This document shows, in pieces, positions 47,955-58,047 of a stretch of DNA of 64,000 nt. The stretch is from Calamus simplicifolius. Its lineage: Eukaryota > Streptophyta > Magnoliopsida > Arecales > Arecaceae. Location of the stretch: the NCBI GenBank assembly GCA_900491605.1, contig UESW01001679.1, positions 1 through 64,000 on the forward strand, in the 5' to 3' direction. A model generated the notes under the pieces. It had not been told where the DNA came from and did no database searches. It saw only the letters and a list, made by a program, of their open reading frames with translations. Both the position numbers and the translations under genes were made by a program. Within the stretch, counting starts at the first letter, position 1. The number at the start of each line of letters is the position of its first letter.

Positions 47955-47960
47955 AATAAA
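47955..47960 (+). terminator. Polyadenylation signal of the antisense gene
   Basis: AATAAA 60 bp after the stop at 47893-47895, preceded by T-rich sequence. Confidence 0.6.
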
Positions 47961-48164
47961 TGGATCAGCTGCTTGTCATTCATTTGTCCTTCTTGGCCGT
48001 AGTTTTCTTGCTTTTAATTTTAGTCCTAACTACGAGTGTCGCCTGGTTCATTTTCTGGAAGGAACATCTTGGTCGAGGCCAAGGCATAGGGATAGTCCTG
48101 TCAAGAGAGTCAAGTGACAGCGTAGCTTGGTACAAAAGGTGGAGGTTGAGAGAGGTTGAGAGAT

Positions 48165-48680
48165 GATTTAGCTCGGCTTAAGCCGAATGACGCAATGACT
48201 CGGCCAGGGCCGGAGAATGAAATAGCTCGGCTGGGACCGAGGGTCGGAGTAGCTCGGCTAGGGCCGAGGGACAAAATAGCTCGGCTAGGGCCGAGGAATG
48301 AAGTAACTCGGCTAGGGCCGAGGGACAAAATAGCTCAGTTAGGTCCGAGGAATGAAGTAACTCGGCTAGGGCTGAGGGACGAAATAACTCAGCTAAGGCC
48401 GAGGGATGAAGTAACTCGACTAGGGCCGAGGGACAAAATAGCTCGGCTAGGGCCGATGGACAGAATGGCTCGGCGAGGGCCGAGGGGCAGAATGGCTCGG
48501 CGAGGGCCGAGGGGCAAAATGGCTCGGCGAGGGCCGAGGGGCAAAAAGGGCTCGGCAAGGGCCAAGGGGCAAAATGGCTCGGCAAGGGCCAAGGGGCAAA
48601 ATGGCTCGGCAAGGGCCAAGGGTCAGAATGGCTCGGCGAGGGCCGAGGGTCAGAATGGCTCGGCGAGGGCCGAGGGGACT
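48165..48680. repeat. 27-bp minisatellite in the Gypsy element
   Basis: About 19 copies of a 27-bp unit with core GCTCGGCTAGGGCCGAGGGA followed by CAAAATA or similar. Because 27 is a multiple of three, frames stay open on both strands (48156-48740 plus; 48178-48612 minus). Composition and lack of any domain show these are not genes. Confidence 0.92.
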
Positions 48681-48689
48681 TTCATTGCT

Positions 48690-49273
48690 AGTAGCCAGAC
48701 TGTGGTCGTGCCTTCGATGAAGAGAGAGGGGGTTTGTTGAACCTTCGCTGTCACCCCTTTATTCTTCCTGTTAGAGAGTGGGTTTGGCCTTTGCATCCAT
48801 TTATTACCTCTGTCAGCGTTTTGTCTTTTCCAAGGCGGGCCAATTTTCGTTTCATCGAAGTAGGTGGTACGGCTCTATGGCTAGCAAAAGGTCGCCTGGC
48901 AATTTCCGATGAACCTTTATTGTGTCGATCCTTTCCAACGTAGGTCGCTTTGACGTGCGGTGTTAGTGTTCATTTGCCATTGGAGGATGTCATTTTCACA
49001 GGACGATCTTCCAGATCTGCCAGTATCCGCAAGGTCGGCGGGCGGTTTTATGCATTTAAGGATCATGATCCGGGGTCAGAAGTAATCTTTTGGCATGCAT
49101 TATGGTTCGGACGACGTGCCTGGCGCGCATTGGGGGGCGCTGTTTTCTTTTCCGGAGGCCGTGTGGTGGCATAGGCTTGGCATTTTAAGTCTCGTGGGTT
49201 TCTGATAGCTGTTCCAGGCTTGGCGTTTTAAGTCTCGGGGCTTTCTGATAGCTGTTCCAGGCTTGTCTCCGCC
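48690..49273. other. Gypsy spacer without a supported gene
   Basis: Unique-looking DNA between the 27-bp array and a strong TATA box. A short direct repeat GGCTTGGCRTTTTAAGTCTC occurs twice at about 49172-49230. ORFs at 48734-48943 and 48950-49174 show no domain. Confidence 0.6.
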
Positions 49274-49280
49274 TATAAAA
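49274..49280 (+). promoter_or_regulatory. Second internal TATA box
   Basis: TATAAAA in the context CGCCTATAAAAGGGG, a near-consensus plant TATA box on the plus strand, about 62 bp before an ATG at 49336. Confidence 0.5.
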
Positions 49281-49335
49281 GGGGAAAGGAGGGCCGTGTT
49301 GGGCCATCCCGAAATTTTCTCTTCTGTGAATCACG

Positions 49336-49818
49336 ATGCCTGTCTCTTCGAGGTTTAGAGCGGGAGGACCGAGCTTTCCTCCTGCAAGTCGCTGTTGTCC
49401 TCCGGACAGCTGGGGTGATGAAGGAGCTGCTGGAGGGTGGCCCGCCCTTAAGAAAGGAGCTCCAGATCGTATGGAGAGCGCACAGGAAATCTGCAGAGAT
49501 CGCATGGAGAGCGCACATATACGCTTCCCATGTGACCTTTGTGGTTCCCCCTTGGGAACGTACGGAAGGAAGTATACGCGGGCTCCCCATGGCTCGCGTG
49601 AATTTCTCTTCCTCCCCTGGTTTGGATTCCTGGGCTTGCCCGCCTGGGGAATCTTTCGCTACGAGGGGAGGGGTGATGGTGTGTCGCCCGCGGGTACCTT
49701 GCCTTTGAGTTTGGGCAAGGTGGAGCAGTACACACCCGATTTGGGGGAGCAGTCTGGTGCCAGGGTCTGCGAGCTTCCTTCCTACTCGGAAGGCCCTCGG
49801 TTGGGTGGTTTGGGGTAA
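49336..49818 (+). CDS. Unrecognised ORF downstream of the second internal TATA box
   Basis: 160 codons from ATG at 49336, 56 bp downstream of TATAAAA, with AATAAA at 50105-50110 further on. The product is Gly, Pro and Arg-rich with a short repeated GATCGNATGGAGAGCGCACA segment at about 49466-49518 in the DNA. No known domain is visible, and open frames also exist on the other frames and strand here. It may be a noncoding transcript rather than a protein gene. Confidence 0.2.
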   Translation: MPVSSRFRAGGPSFPPASRCCPPDSWGDEGAAGGWPALKKGAPDRMESAQEICRDRMESAHIRFPCDLCGSPLGTYGRKYTRAPHGSREFLFLPWFGFLGLPAWGIFRYEGRGDGVSPAGTLPLSLGKVEQYTPDLGEQSGARVCELPSYSEGPRLGGLG

Positions 49819-49845
49819 TATCCCGTCCACCCTTTCTGATTTCTC

Positions 49846-49875
49846 TGATATCTCGGTTGGGACGCCGAGATATCA
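49846..49875. other. Perfect hairpin, 11-bp stem
   Basis: TGATATCTCGG, an 8-nt loop, then CCGAGATATCA. The stem contains the same CTCGG/CCGAG core as the nearby minisatellites. It lies just after the ORF at 49336-49818. Confidence 0.85.
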
Positions 49876-50104
49876 TTATTTACCGAAGCTGGTCGCAACG
49901 GTTGGGCCATGTCGTTCGCCCATTATCGGCTCGGACTGACTGGTTCGTGGTTTGTCTGATTTGTTGGACCGGACGCCGGAGCATCACAGTCGCCCGAAGC
50001 TGCTTTGGAGCAGTTTGCCCGAGTTTGTATCTGTTTTTATTTCATGCATTTCAATACACTTGTAATGCCTCTCAGGCGGTTGTAATTGGTTTCGATGGCA
50101 ATGA

Positions 50105-50110
50105 AATAAA
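50105..50110 (+). terminator. Polyadenylation signal, second internal unit
   Basis: AATAAA following T-rich and TGTAAT-containing sequence (TTGTAATTGG), about 0.83 kb after the TATA box at 49274. Confidence 0.45.
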
Positions 50111-50334
50111 GAAAGTTTTGTTCTCTCTCTTAATTTCTATTTCTTTTGCACCAAGAGTTGTTGTTGTTGGCAATGAAATGAGGCGTAAGGATATCTCATT
50201 CATTCTTGGATGAGGATCCCACGCTATCCGACCTAGTTGGGGCTCGCAAGCTGCCCGAATTCAGAAGAAAGTTTGGAGATTGTTCGGCGGTGGAACATAT
50301 TCCTTAACTTTGGCCGAAGCTCAGAGATTTATTA

Positions 50335-50530
50335 CTTGACCTTGCTGAGGTTCAGAGATTTATAGCTCGGCCCTGCTGAGGTTCGAAGAACTGTTGCCCG
50401 GCCCAGCCGAGGTTCAGAGATTTATGGCTCGGCCCTGCCGAGGTTCGAAGAATGATTACTCGGCCCAGCCGAGGTTCGAAGATTAGTTGCTTGGCCCGGC
50501 CGAGGTTCGGAGATTTAGAGCTTGGAGAGA
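50335..50530. repeat. Short array of the 31-bp Gypsy minisatellite
   Basis: Five or six degenerate copies of CTCGGCCCAGCCGAGGTTCG plus AAGATTA-type spacer, a smaller version of the array at 51830-52480. Confidence 0.88.
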
Positions 50531-50913
50531 TGACTTAGTCTCCACCGTGAGTCATGATACTTGGTTCCTGTGAGACTCGGTGAGGAGTGTCAAGGCGGAA
50601 CGGGTGGCGCATGGATATGCCCATCATTTATGATTTGGCTACTCCCGAGGGAAGTGAATCATCGTCAGGTGCCGGCGCTCTTTCTTTTTCATATTTCCAA
50701 GGGGCGGCCGATTTAAGGCAGTTTGGAGGAGTATCGAGGGCATTTACTGCACGAGGGCCCGGCAGATCGGGAGGAACCCTGTTTCTAGAGAAGGAGGGGA
50801 GTTCCCGAGCGGTTCGTCGACGTTTACCGTTCTTCCTTGGGAAGGGGCATGACCCCTCGCGTCCTGTGGGTGCTCGTCAGAGCGACGACACGTGGCGAAT
50901 CCTCATGGGTCGG

Positions 50914-50922
50914 TATTTATAA
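50914..50922 (+). promoter_or_regulatory. Third internal TATA-like box
   Basis: TATTTATAA on the plus strand, about 170 bp before the coiled-coil ORF at 51088 and about 100 bp before an ATG at 51020. Confidence 0.4.
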
Positions 50923-51019
50923 CCGACGGATCGAGATACCCGCCTGAGGGGTACAAATATGGACAAGCGGGATGCCAGTGCTTACCATCCTTTTGGTTAG
51001 CCTCTAAACAACTTCTGAT

Positions 51020-51372
51020 ATGGCCTCTCAAGGTGGGGGGCAATCGTCTAACGGCTGTCATAGGGGCTCTCAGGGGGCCGCACCGCTGTGCTGGTTGATG
51101 GTATGTCCTTGGCGTCAGCCTTCGCAAGCCATGAGCAGCTCGAGAAGGCAGTTGAGGAGTACCTCACCATTTCCATGAGGGAGGTTGAAGCCCTGCGCCG
51201 GATCATGGGCCAGCAGAAGGAGGAGATAGCGTCCCTCTACCAACGAGTCGCCGAGCTGTCCCGCATTTGGAAGACCCGGCAGCACCTAGTGGGAGACGTT
51301 AGGCCCCTGCGAGGGCCACTTTCTTTCTTTCTATACTTTTTCTCCTTCTCTTTTTGTACCTTCTTCTCATAA
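51020..51372 (+). pseudogene. Small coiled-coil ORF in the Gypsy element
   Basis: An ATG at 51020 (MASQGGG) and the frame from 51088 together suggest a roughly 115-residue protein with one frameshift near 51085. The readable part has SHEQLEKAVEEYLTISMREVE-type heptads followed by ALRRIMGQQKEEIASLYQRV, then a Phe/Ser-rich end that is probably 3' untranslated. A TATA-like box precedes it and AATAAA at 51375-51380 follows. It resembles no family I know. It may be another antisense-strand accessory gene of the element. Confidence 0.4.
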
Positions 51373-51374
51373 TT

Positions 51375-51380
51375 AATAAA
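51375..51380 (+). terminator. Polyadenylation signal, third internal unit
   Basis: AATAAA in TTAATAAAGAAAAAGG right after the coiled-coil ORF, about 450 bp after the third TATA-like box. Confidence 0.5.
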
Positions 51381-51399
51381 GAAAAAGGTCTTTTTTGGT

Positions 51400-51829
51400 A
51401 ATTTATTGTTCTTCTGATGATATTGCCGTTCAATCCGTAAAAAGGGAAAAAATGCCCGTTTCTATTCGAACCGATAGGGGATCTGGGTGGTCCCGTGGGT
51501 TTTATGCGCTAAGTCATGGCCTCGTTTGAGGCAGGCGTTTTGGGCGGTAGGATACAGGGGCACCGCCCGGGGATTTAGCAGCAGGGAGAATTCCCTGGTT
51601 TTCATCTGGGGCCCGCGGGCGACCGTGTAGGGCCTGGCAAGGCCTAAAGGCGCATACCTTGTGTCTGTCAGTGGTTTTGCACAGCGTGCAATTTTTTTTT
51701 TTCAAACCGGCCAAAGTTCTAGGGACTATTCGGAAGTCCTTCGGCTCTGATCGGGGTTTGCGTGCTTCGATTTTTACCGAGGCTTTCTGCACTCCGGCTT
51801 TAGCTAGGGCTTCTAGAATTCGTCGCTAG
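51400..51829. other. Gypsy spacer before the 31-bp array
   Basis: No gene seen; the minus-strand ORF at 51514-51792 has no domain. Confidence 0.6.
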
Positions 51830-52480
51830 GTATAAGCGAGATTCAGAGACTCGTTGCTCGGCCCAGCCAAGATTTCGAGAATTATGGCTCGGCCCTGCCA
51901 AGGTTCGGAGAATTGTCGCTCGGCCCGGCCGAGGTTCGAAGAATTGTCGCTCGGCTCGGTCGAGGTTCAGAGAATTGTCACTCGGCCCGCCGAGGTTCGG
52001 AGATTTATCGCTCGGCCCGGCTGAGGTTCGGAGATTAGTCGCTCGACCCGGCTGAGGTTCGGAGATTAGTCGCTCGGCCCAGCCGAGGTTCGGAGATTTG
52101 TCGCTCGGTCTAGCCAAGGTTCGAAGATTTGTCGCTCGGCCCAGCCGAGGTTCAGAGAATTGTTGCTCGGCCCAGCCAAGGTTCGGAGATTAGTTGCTCG
52201 GCCCAGCCGAGGTTGTTGCTCGGCCCAGCCGAGGATCGGAGATTAGATGCTCAGCCCAGCCGCGGTTCGAAGGATTGTTGCTCGGCCCAGCCGAGGTTCA
52301 GAGATTAGTTGCTCGGCCCAGCCGAGGTTTGGAGGATTGTTGCTTGGCCCAGCTGAGGTTCGGAAATTTGTTGCTCGGCCCAGCCGAGGTTTAGAGATTT
52401 GTTGCTCGGCCCTACCGAGGTTCGGAGATTTATGGCTCGGACCTACCAAGGTTGGAGATTTTCCTGCCTGAACAGGTAAC
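51830..52480. repeat. 31-bp minisatellite in the Gypsy element
   Basis: About 20 copies of a 30-31 bp unit, GCTCGGCCCAGCCGAGGTTC followed by GGAGATTAGTT. Each unit holds the inverted pair CTCGGC...GCCGAG and can fold on itself. The ORFs on both strands (51800-52117 minus, 52194-52394 plus) are repeat artefacts. Confidence 0.93.
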
Positions 52481-52618
52481 TCGGTCGTGCCAAGGATTAG
52501 TAAGCAGCATCTGTATCTTTTTGTGATTTTTGGTAATATAACTTGTGGTGATTTATGTCATGAATTATAAAACATGTGCCGACAAAATATTTGGGAGCGA
52601 GCCTGTAGAGGGCGTACC

Positions 52619-53713
52619 CTACTGGTAGTACTTGCGGAGATTGTCTGAATTCCAGGTCTGAGGGATGAATCTTCCGCTTAGATCTTGCAGCTTGTAGGTC
52701 CCCGGTCTGACGATCTCAGCTACTTGGTAAGGGCCTTCCCAGTTTGGTGCCAGCTTTCCTTGCTCCAGCGGTTTGGAGATAGATGCTTTCCGGAGAACGA
52801 GGTCGCCAGGTAAGAAAGCTTTCCCTTTGACTCTGGAGGCATGGTAGCGGGCCACCCTTTGCTGATAGGCAGCTACTCTGATCTAAGCTTTCTCTCTAAT
52901 CTCTCTATTAGGTCGAGGTTGGTGCGGAGCTGCTCATCGCTGGCTTCCTCCGAGTAGCTTTCCACCCGCAGAGAAGGGAGCCCATCTCCACGGGGATAAC
53001 GGCCTCTGTGCCGAAGGCCATCCGGAATGGGGTTTCGCCTGTGGGTACTCTCGGGGTGGTACGGTAGGCCCACAGGACATGGTGCAACTCGTATGCCCAC
53101 CTGCCTCGGCCCTGGAGAGCCGAGCTTTGATCCCTTGAAGCAAGGTCCGATTGGTTACTTCGGCTGCTCCGTTGGCTTGCGGATGCCCGACCGAGGTAAG
53201 GTGGTGGCGATCCCGTGCTCCTCGCAGAACTGGCGAAACTTAGGATTGTCAAATTGCCTGCTGTTGTCAGTGATTATAGTGTGTGGGAGGCCGAAGCGGC
53301 AGATGATGGACCTCCATACGAAATCCTTGGCCTGTGCTTCGATTATTTGTGCAATCGCCTCCGCTCGACCCATTTAGTGAAATAATCGATGGCGACGAAT
53401 AGAAATTTCCGCTGCCCCGTGGCAAGCGGAAACGGGCCGAGATGTCCATCCCCCACTTGGCAAAGGGCCAAGCGGAGGATATGGGGACCAGGATGGTGGA
53501 GGGGAGCCTCTGAATGCTTGAGTTCCTCTGGCATGGGTCGCAAGCTCGGACAAGGTCGTCTGCATCCTTCTGCATGGTCGGCCAATAGTAGCCTTGATGC
53601 AGCACCTTGTGACATAGGGACCGGCTTCCGAGATGGTTGCCACAAATCCCCTCATGTACTTTGCGGAGGGCATAATCTGCTTCAGACGGGTGAAGACACC
53701 TGAGCAATGGCAT
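52619..53713 (-). pseudogene. Gypsy integrase
   Basis: Read from 53713 down to 52619. The zinc-binding region shows CHKVLHQGYYWPTM and CDPCQR; the core shows KWGMDI, VAIDYFTKWVE, IITDNSRQFDN (Gly to Ser change) and AYRTTPR.PTGETPF; the C-terminal domain (52619-52855) reads FLPGDLVLRK and LAPNWEGPYQVAEIV. At least three frameshifts split the domain. The GMDI and FGTEAVIPVE signatures fit the Tat lineage. It would integrate element cDNA. Confidence 0.92.
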
Positions 53714-53771
53714 GGAGAAGGACGTTTGTAGAGCTGGTCGTCGATCAACACATAATGGGTGGCCTGCAGCT

Positions 53772-54956
53772 TTAGCCTTCTGGCTTCTCTCCGGTCGACG
53801 GAAGTGACCCTTCTTTGAGGTACCTCAGGACGGGGTCGAACCATGATGGCTCGGCCTCAACTTGCATTACTCGGTCGGCTTCCATGACACTGGGTCTCTC
53901 TAGGATCTCTAGGTGAAATTTTTGCTCAGTGTCCATAGATTCCGTCGTTGCCAACCGAGACAGCAGGTCGGCATGGGCATTTTCAGATCTAGGAATCTGA
54001 ATAATCTCAAATTCGGGGAAATGGGAGAGTAGGCTCCAAACCTCTTGGAGATATCGGATCATGTTCGGTTCCGGGCCTCAAACTCCCCTCGTATGTGGCC
54101 TGCCACCAGCTGGGAGTCGGTGAAGGCATTCAGTTTCTCCACCTTAAGGCTGCGGGCGATCCGGAGACCGGCCAGCAGGGCTTCATACTCAGCTTCATTA
54201 TTGGAGGCCGGGAAGAGAAGCGGACACCATACTCAAAGGTCACCCCTTCCGGACTGGTGAGAACCAAGCCCGCACGGAGCGATGAGCGTTGGATGACCCG
54301 TCGACATGGAGGAGCCACGGGTGCTAGATTTTGGTTTCTCGGGGGAGTCGGGGGTGGAGCTATCCTCTGGGATGGTACACTTGAGGAGGAAATCGCTAGC
54401 ACCTGAGCTTTGATGGCCGGGCGAGGCTGAAAACGGATGTCATGCTCGCTCAGCTCGATGGCCCACTTAGTCATTCTCCCTGATGTCTCCGGCGGTGGAC
54501 ACCGCCTTGATGGGTTGGTCAGTCAGGATTGTCATAGAATGCACTTGAAAGTATGGCCGCAACTTTCGAACTGAGGTGATCAAGGCCAACACCATCTTCT
54601 CAATCCGGCTATACCTTGTCTCCATGTCACGGAGTAGCTTGCTGACATAATAAATTGGCTCTGGACCTTGTTTTCTTCTCTGACCAGCACTGAGCAGACA
54701 GCACCTTCCGAAATAGCCAGATACAGGAATAGTGTCTTGCCAGGATTTGGACTACTGAGGAGTGGGGAGGAGCCGAGGTACTTCTTGAGATCTTGGAATG
54801 ATTTTTACACTCAGGGGTCCACTGGAAGTTCTTAGCCGACCGAAGAGTTTTGAAGAAGGGAAGGCATCTTTCGGCTGAGCGCGCCACGAAGCGGTTGAGA
54901 GCCGCTATCCTCCCGGTTAGGCGCTGGACTTCTTTAATGGATGCCGGGGGCGCCAT
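53772..54956 (-). pseudogene. Gypsy RNase H region
   Basis: 54627-54956 is the RT connection (LTGRIAALNRFVARSAERCLPFF) and the start of the Gypsy RNase H. 54130-54474 and 53772-54062 carry the distal part, ending with IQIPRSENAHADLLSRLA. The upstream ELSEHDI.FQPRPAIKAQVLA stretch followed by a second RNase H-like end fits the extra archaeal-type RNase H typical of Tat elements. Frameshifts separate all parts. Confidence 0.82.
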
Positions 54957-54959
54957 CTG

Positions 54960-55884
54960 TTAAAGAGCTTGGATCTTCTGGGGGTTAGCTTCGATACCCC
55001 GCTGGGAGACCATGAAGCCGAGGAATTTCCCAAAGTTAACGCCGAAGGCGTACTTAGTCGGATTGAGCTTCATCTGATACTTACGGAGTGTTGCAAAGCT
55101 CTCCGAGAGGTCCCCGATGTGCCGTGATGCTTCTTTGCTCTTAACCAGCATGTCGTCGACGTATACTTCCATGTTCCAGCCGATTTGTTCTTTGAAGACC
55201 TTGTTAACCAGCCTCTGGTAGGTGGCGCCTGCATTTTTAAGACCGAAAGGCATAACACGGTAACAGTAAGTACCTCGGTCAGTTATGAAGGTGGTCTTTT
55301 CTTCATCTTCGGGGGCCATCCGAATCTGTTGTAGCCGGAGTATGCGTCCATGAACGTCAGCATTTGATGACCCGAGGTGGCGTCCACAAGTTGATCAATC
55401 CGGGGAAGAGGGAAGCTGTCCTTCGGCATGCTTTGTTGAGGTCGATGAAGTCGATGCAAATCCGCCACTTGCCGTTCGACTTCTTCACCATGACGACATT
55501 TGACAACCAATTTGGGTAATTTACCTTTCGGACGAAGTTCGCCTTGATGAGTTTATCGACCTCCTCTTCAATAGCCCTCTGCCGCTCTGGGGAAAAGCTC
55601 CTCTTCTTTTGTTTGATGGGCCGGTACGCCTCGTTCATGTTAAGGCGATGGATGAGAACCTCAGGACTGATTCCCGGCATGTCGGAGGCGGACCAAGCGA
55701 AAACATCGGCGTTGCTTTGGAGGAATTCGATCAGCTCCCGCCGAGGTTCGCCTTTAGCAGCGACCCAATCTTTATGGTTCGTCGGGATGAGCCTCGTCCA
55801 GCGGCACTTCTCCAGTTCCTCGGCTGGTTCTCCCCGTTGCTCGGTGAAGTCCTCCCGAGCATCCAGCCCATCAACATCCGGCAT
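54960..55884 (-). pseudogene. Gypsy reverse transcriptase
   Basis: 55357-55884 starts with the protease-RT linker, then RRSFSPERQRAIEEEVDKL-type sequence, WLSNVVMVKKSNGKWR and IDLNKAC. 54960-55319 continues with YCYRVMPFGLKNAGATYQRL and the catalytic YVDDMLVKS, then KCAFGV-like KYAFGVNFGKFLGFMVSQRG. One frameshift near 55330 joins them. The YVDD active site is intact. Confidence 0.93.
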
Positions 55885-55885
55885 T

Positions 55886-56437
55886 CTAGACTGAAGGCTG
55901 GTGATGAAGCACTATCGAGCCATGGTTTGGCTTCCTGGACAACTCCAACTCCCCATCCGGTGGGAATTTCATAGACAGTTGTGGGATGGAGACAACTGCT
56001 TTGAGGGACATCAGGCCGGGTCTCCCAAATATTGCGTTGTAGGGCGACCTGAGTTTAGTTACTAGGAAGTCCATGTGAACAGTGCCACAAGGGGCCAGGT
56101 TCCTGCCGAACTGTTAAGGTTATGACCCCTTCTAGGATGATAACGTCGCCGTGAATCCCATTAGGGTGGAATCCACGGCTCGAAGGTTTTTCATGAGCAA
56201 TCTCATCTTGACAAACATATCGAGGTACAAAACATTCGCAGAACTTCCACTGTCAACGAGGATCCGGCTTACATCATAGTCATTTAAATTGAGGGATACA
56301 ACTAGTACATCGTCATGGGGGAACTGTATCCCTCGAAGATCGTCGTCGGAGAAGGAGAGCTTGCCCGTCCGTGCTTTCTTTGGCGCCGATCCTCCATCAT
56401 CATTTCTGGAGCTCGAACCACCGGCTTCCTCGATCAT
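55886..56437 (-). pseudogene. Gypsy aspartic protease
   Basis: 56132-56437 on the minus strand reads VVSLNLNDYDVSRILVDSGS and continues SANVLY, which holds the DSGSS active-site motif of Tat-type proteases. 55886-56074 holds the later part (YNAIFGRPGLMSLKAV). A frameshift near 56100 separates them. It would process the Gag-Pol polyprotein. Confidence 0.9.
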
Positions 56438-56583
56438 GTTGATGTGGCCGATTACAGGTGGATTTGGTGGAGGAGGAGGCTGTTGAAGCTTGGGCTGGTG
56501 ATCCCCCCTTATCCTGGCTCGGGTGCCCTCCTGAACTGGTTCAGTCGGCCCCGTTGGATCAGCCTCTCAATTTCATTTTTCAG

Positions 56584-57962
56584 CTACCAGCATTCCTCAG
56601 TGTCGTGGCCGTGCTCCCGGTGGTAGCAGCAGTACTTGGCGGGGTCCCTCCGGGTTGGGTTCCCTCGAAGAGGAGCTGGCCGGGGGAGCTGGCGTTCTAT
56701 CTCCATGAGAATTTGTGCCCTGGGTATAGTGAGCGGAGTGTATCGGTCGAATCGCCTGGGCGGGCTCTGGGAGCGATTTCTCGGCGGCGGTGGGGGAGCT
56801 CTTTGGTGACGAGGCGAACTTGGCCGACGGATGGGTCGGTGCCTGTCAAACATTTAGGTTCTTTCTTCTTCGTCAGCTCTGCGTGGGCAACTCTCCGACT
56901 CTTCGACCCTGGCGTATTTGTCTGCCAGGGCCATCATATCGAAGAGGTTTGGGGGGTAGCTGACTTTCATCGCCAGGTAGAAGTCGCTCTCCTTCGAAAC
57001 TCTCCCTGCTAAGGCGGACATAGCCACCTCATGATTAAGGTGGTCCACCTCTAGCATGGCCTTGTTGAAACGACCAAGGTAGTTTCTCAAGGACTCCCCC
57101 TCCCTCTGCTTAACTTCAGAGAGGGAGTCGGATCTTCGCCGGTGATGGCGGCTACTGACGAACTGGCCAATAAAAATATGGCTCAGCTCGTCGAATGAAT
57201 CAAGGAAACCTGGTTTCAAGGCGTTGAACCATGTTCGGGCAGATCCTCTAAGGGTGGAGGGGAAGGCGCGGTAGAGGATTGCGTCGGATGCTCCGTGGAA
57301 CATCATTATTGACCGGAAGCTGCTGAGATGATCATCCGGGTCAGAAGAGCCGTGGTAGGGCTCGACGGTGGGTAGCTTGACATGGGAGGGAATTACTTCC
57401 ATAATCCCTTTCGAGAAAGGGATGCCCTGCTCCGCCTTGGGCTGAGGCGGATGGGCCTGCTTGGCAGCGTCCAGTTCTTGATGCATCTCCCATATTTATC
57501 GACGGATCTCCTCTTCAGATGTAAGAGGGGAAGCTGGACGAGGAGAGCGCAGGGACGGCGTCGAATCATGGTGGGAGGACATCGAGGAGAGGGTCCGGGC
57601 CCGTCAAGATCTGGGGGGATCCCTGTTGTAGCCACCTCGCGGGACTGGTTTGTCCCCTTTGGGTCGGCGTGGGGGTCTGCGGCTTCATGTGGACCAGAGG
57701 AGGAGCTGGTCGGAGAGAAAGGAGCTGTGGCCTCCTCATGAAAGCGTGGAGCAGAGGCAGCTGCGAAGTGCTCCTAAACTAGATGGGTCAGGACTTGGAC
57801 CTGCTGGACCAGCGTGGCGAACTGGTCCTGGGTCACCGGGATGGCTGGCAGTGATGGGGTCTCAACTAGCGGCGGCTGCAGTGCCGCATTGCTTGTTGGA
57901 TTAGGTCTTTGAGTGACGACCTGGTCCTGGGCTTCAGAGGTTGCTCTTATACGATTAGCCAT
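56584..57962 (-). pseudogene. Gypsy gag
   Basis: N-terminal part 57774-57962 (MANRIRATSEA, then ATLVQQVQVLTHLV). The main capsid is 56854-57486: PYHGSSDPDDHLSSF, FPSTLRGSARTWFNAL, DELSHIFIGQFVSSR, which is Retrotrans_gag (PF03732) in full. The nucleocapsid, 56584-56853, is Arg/Pro-rich and ends with the zinc-binding CCYHREHGHDTEEC. A TAA/frameshift around 57490-57770 separates the N-terminus, and another separates capsid from nucleocapsid at 56854. Confidence 0.93.
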
Positions 57963-58011
57963 TGGAGAGGTTCTACTCCAGATCGAGATCCTTGCCTCCT
58001 TTTTTCAAGTT

Positions 58012-58047
58012 TTGATGGGACTTGAGACCCTTCCTCTAGCGCTAATC
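58012..58047 (-). other. Gypsy primer-binding/leader region
   Basis: On the minus strand, GATTAGCGCTAGAGGAAGGG follows the 5' LTR. The GCGCTAGAGGAAGGG part resembles the primer site region of monocot Tat elements as I recall it. The matching tRNA was not determined. Confidence 0.5.

Noticed and set aside
49185..49876. Minus-strand ORFs of 106, 185 and 142 codons
   Set aside because: They overlap each other in different frames in GC-rich DNA and show no motif of gag, pol or any known family.
51830..52480. CRISPR-like array of 31-bp repeats
   Set aside because: Repeats are head-to-tail without unique spacers, lie inside a plant retrotransposon, and degrade evenly; it is a minisatellite.
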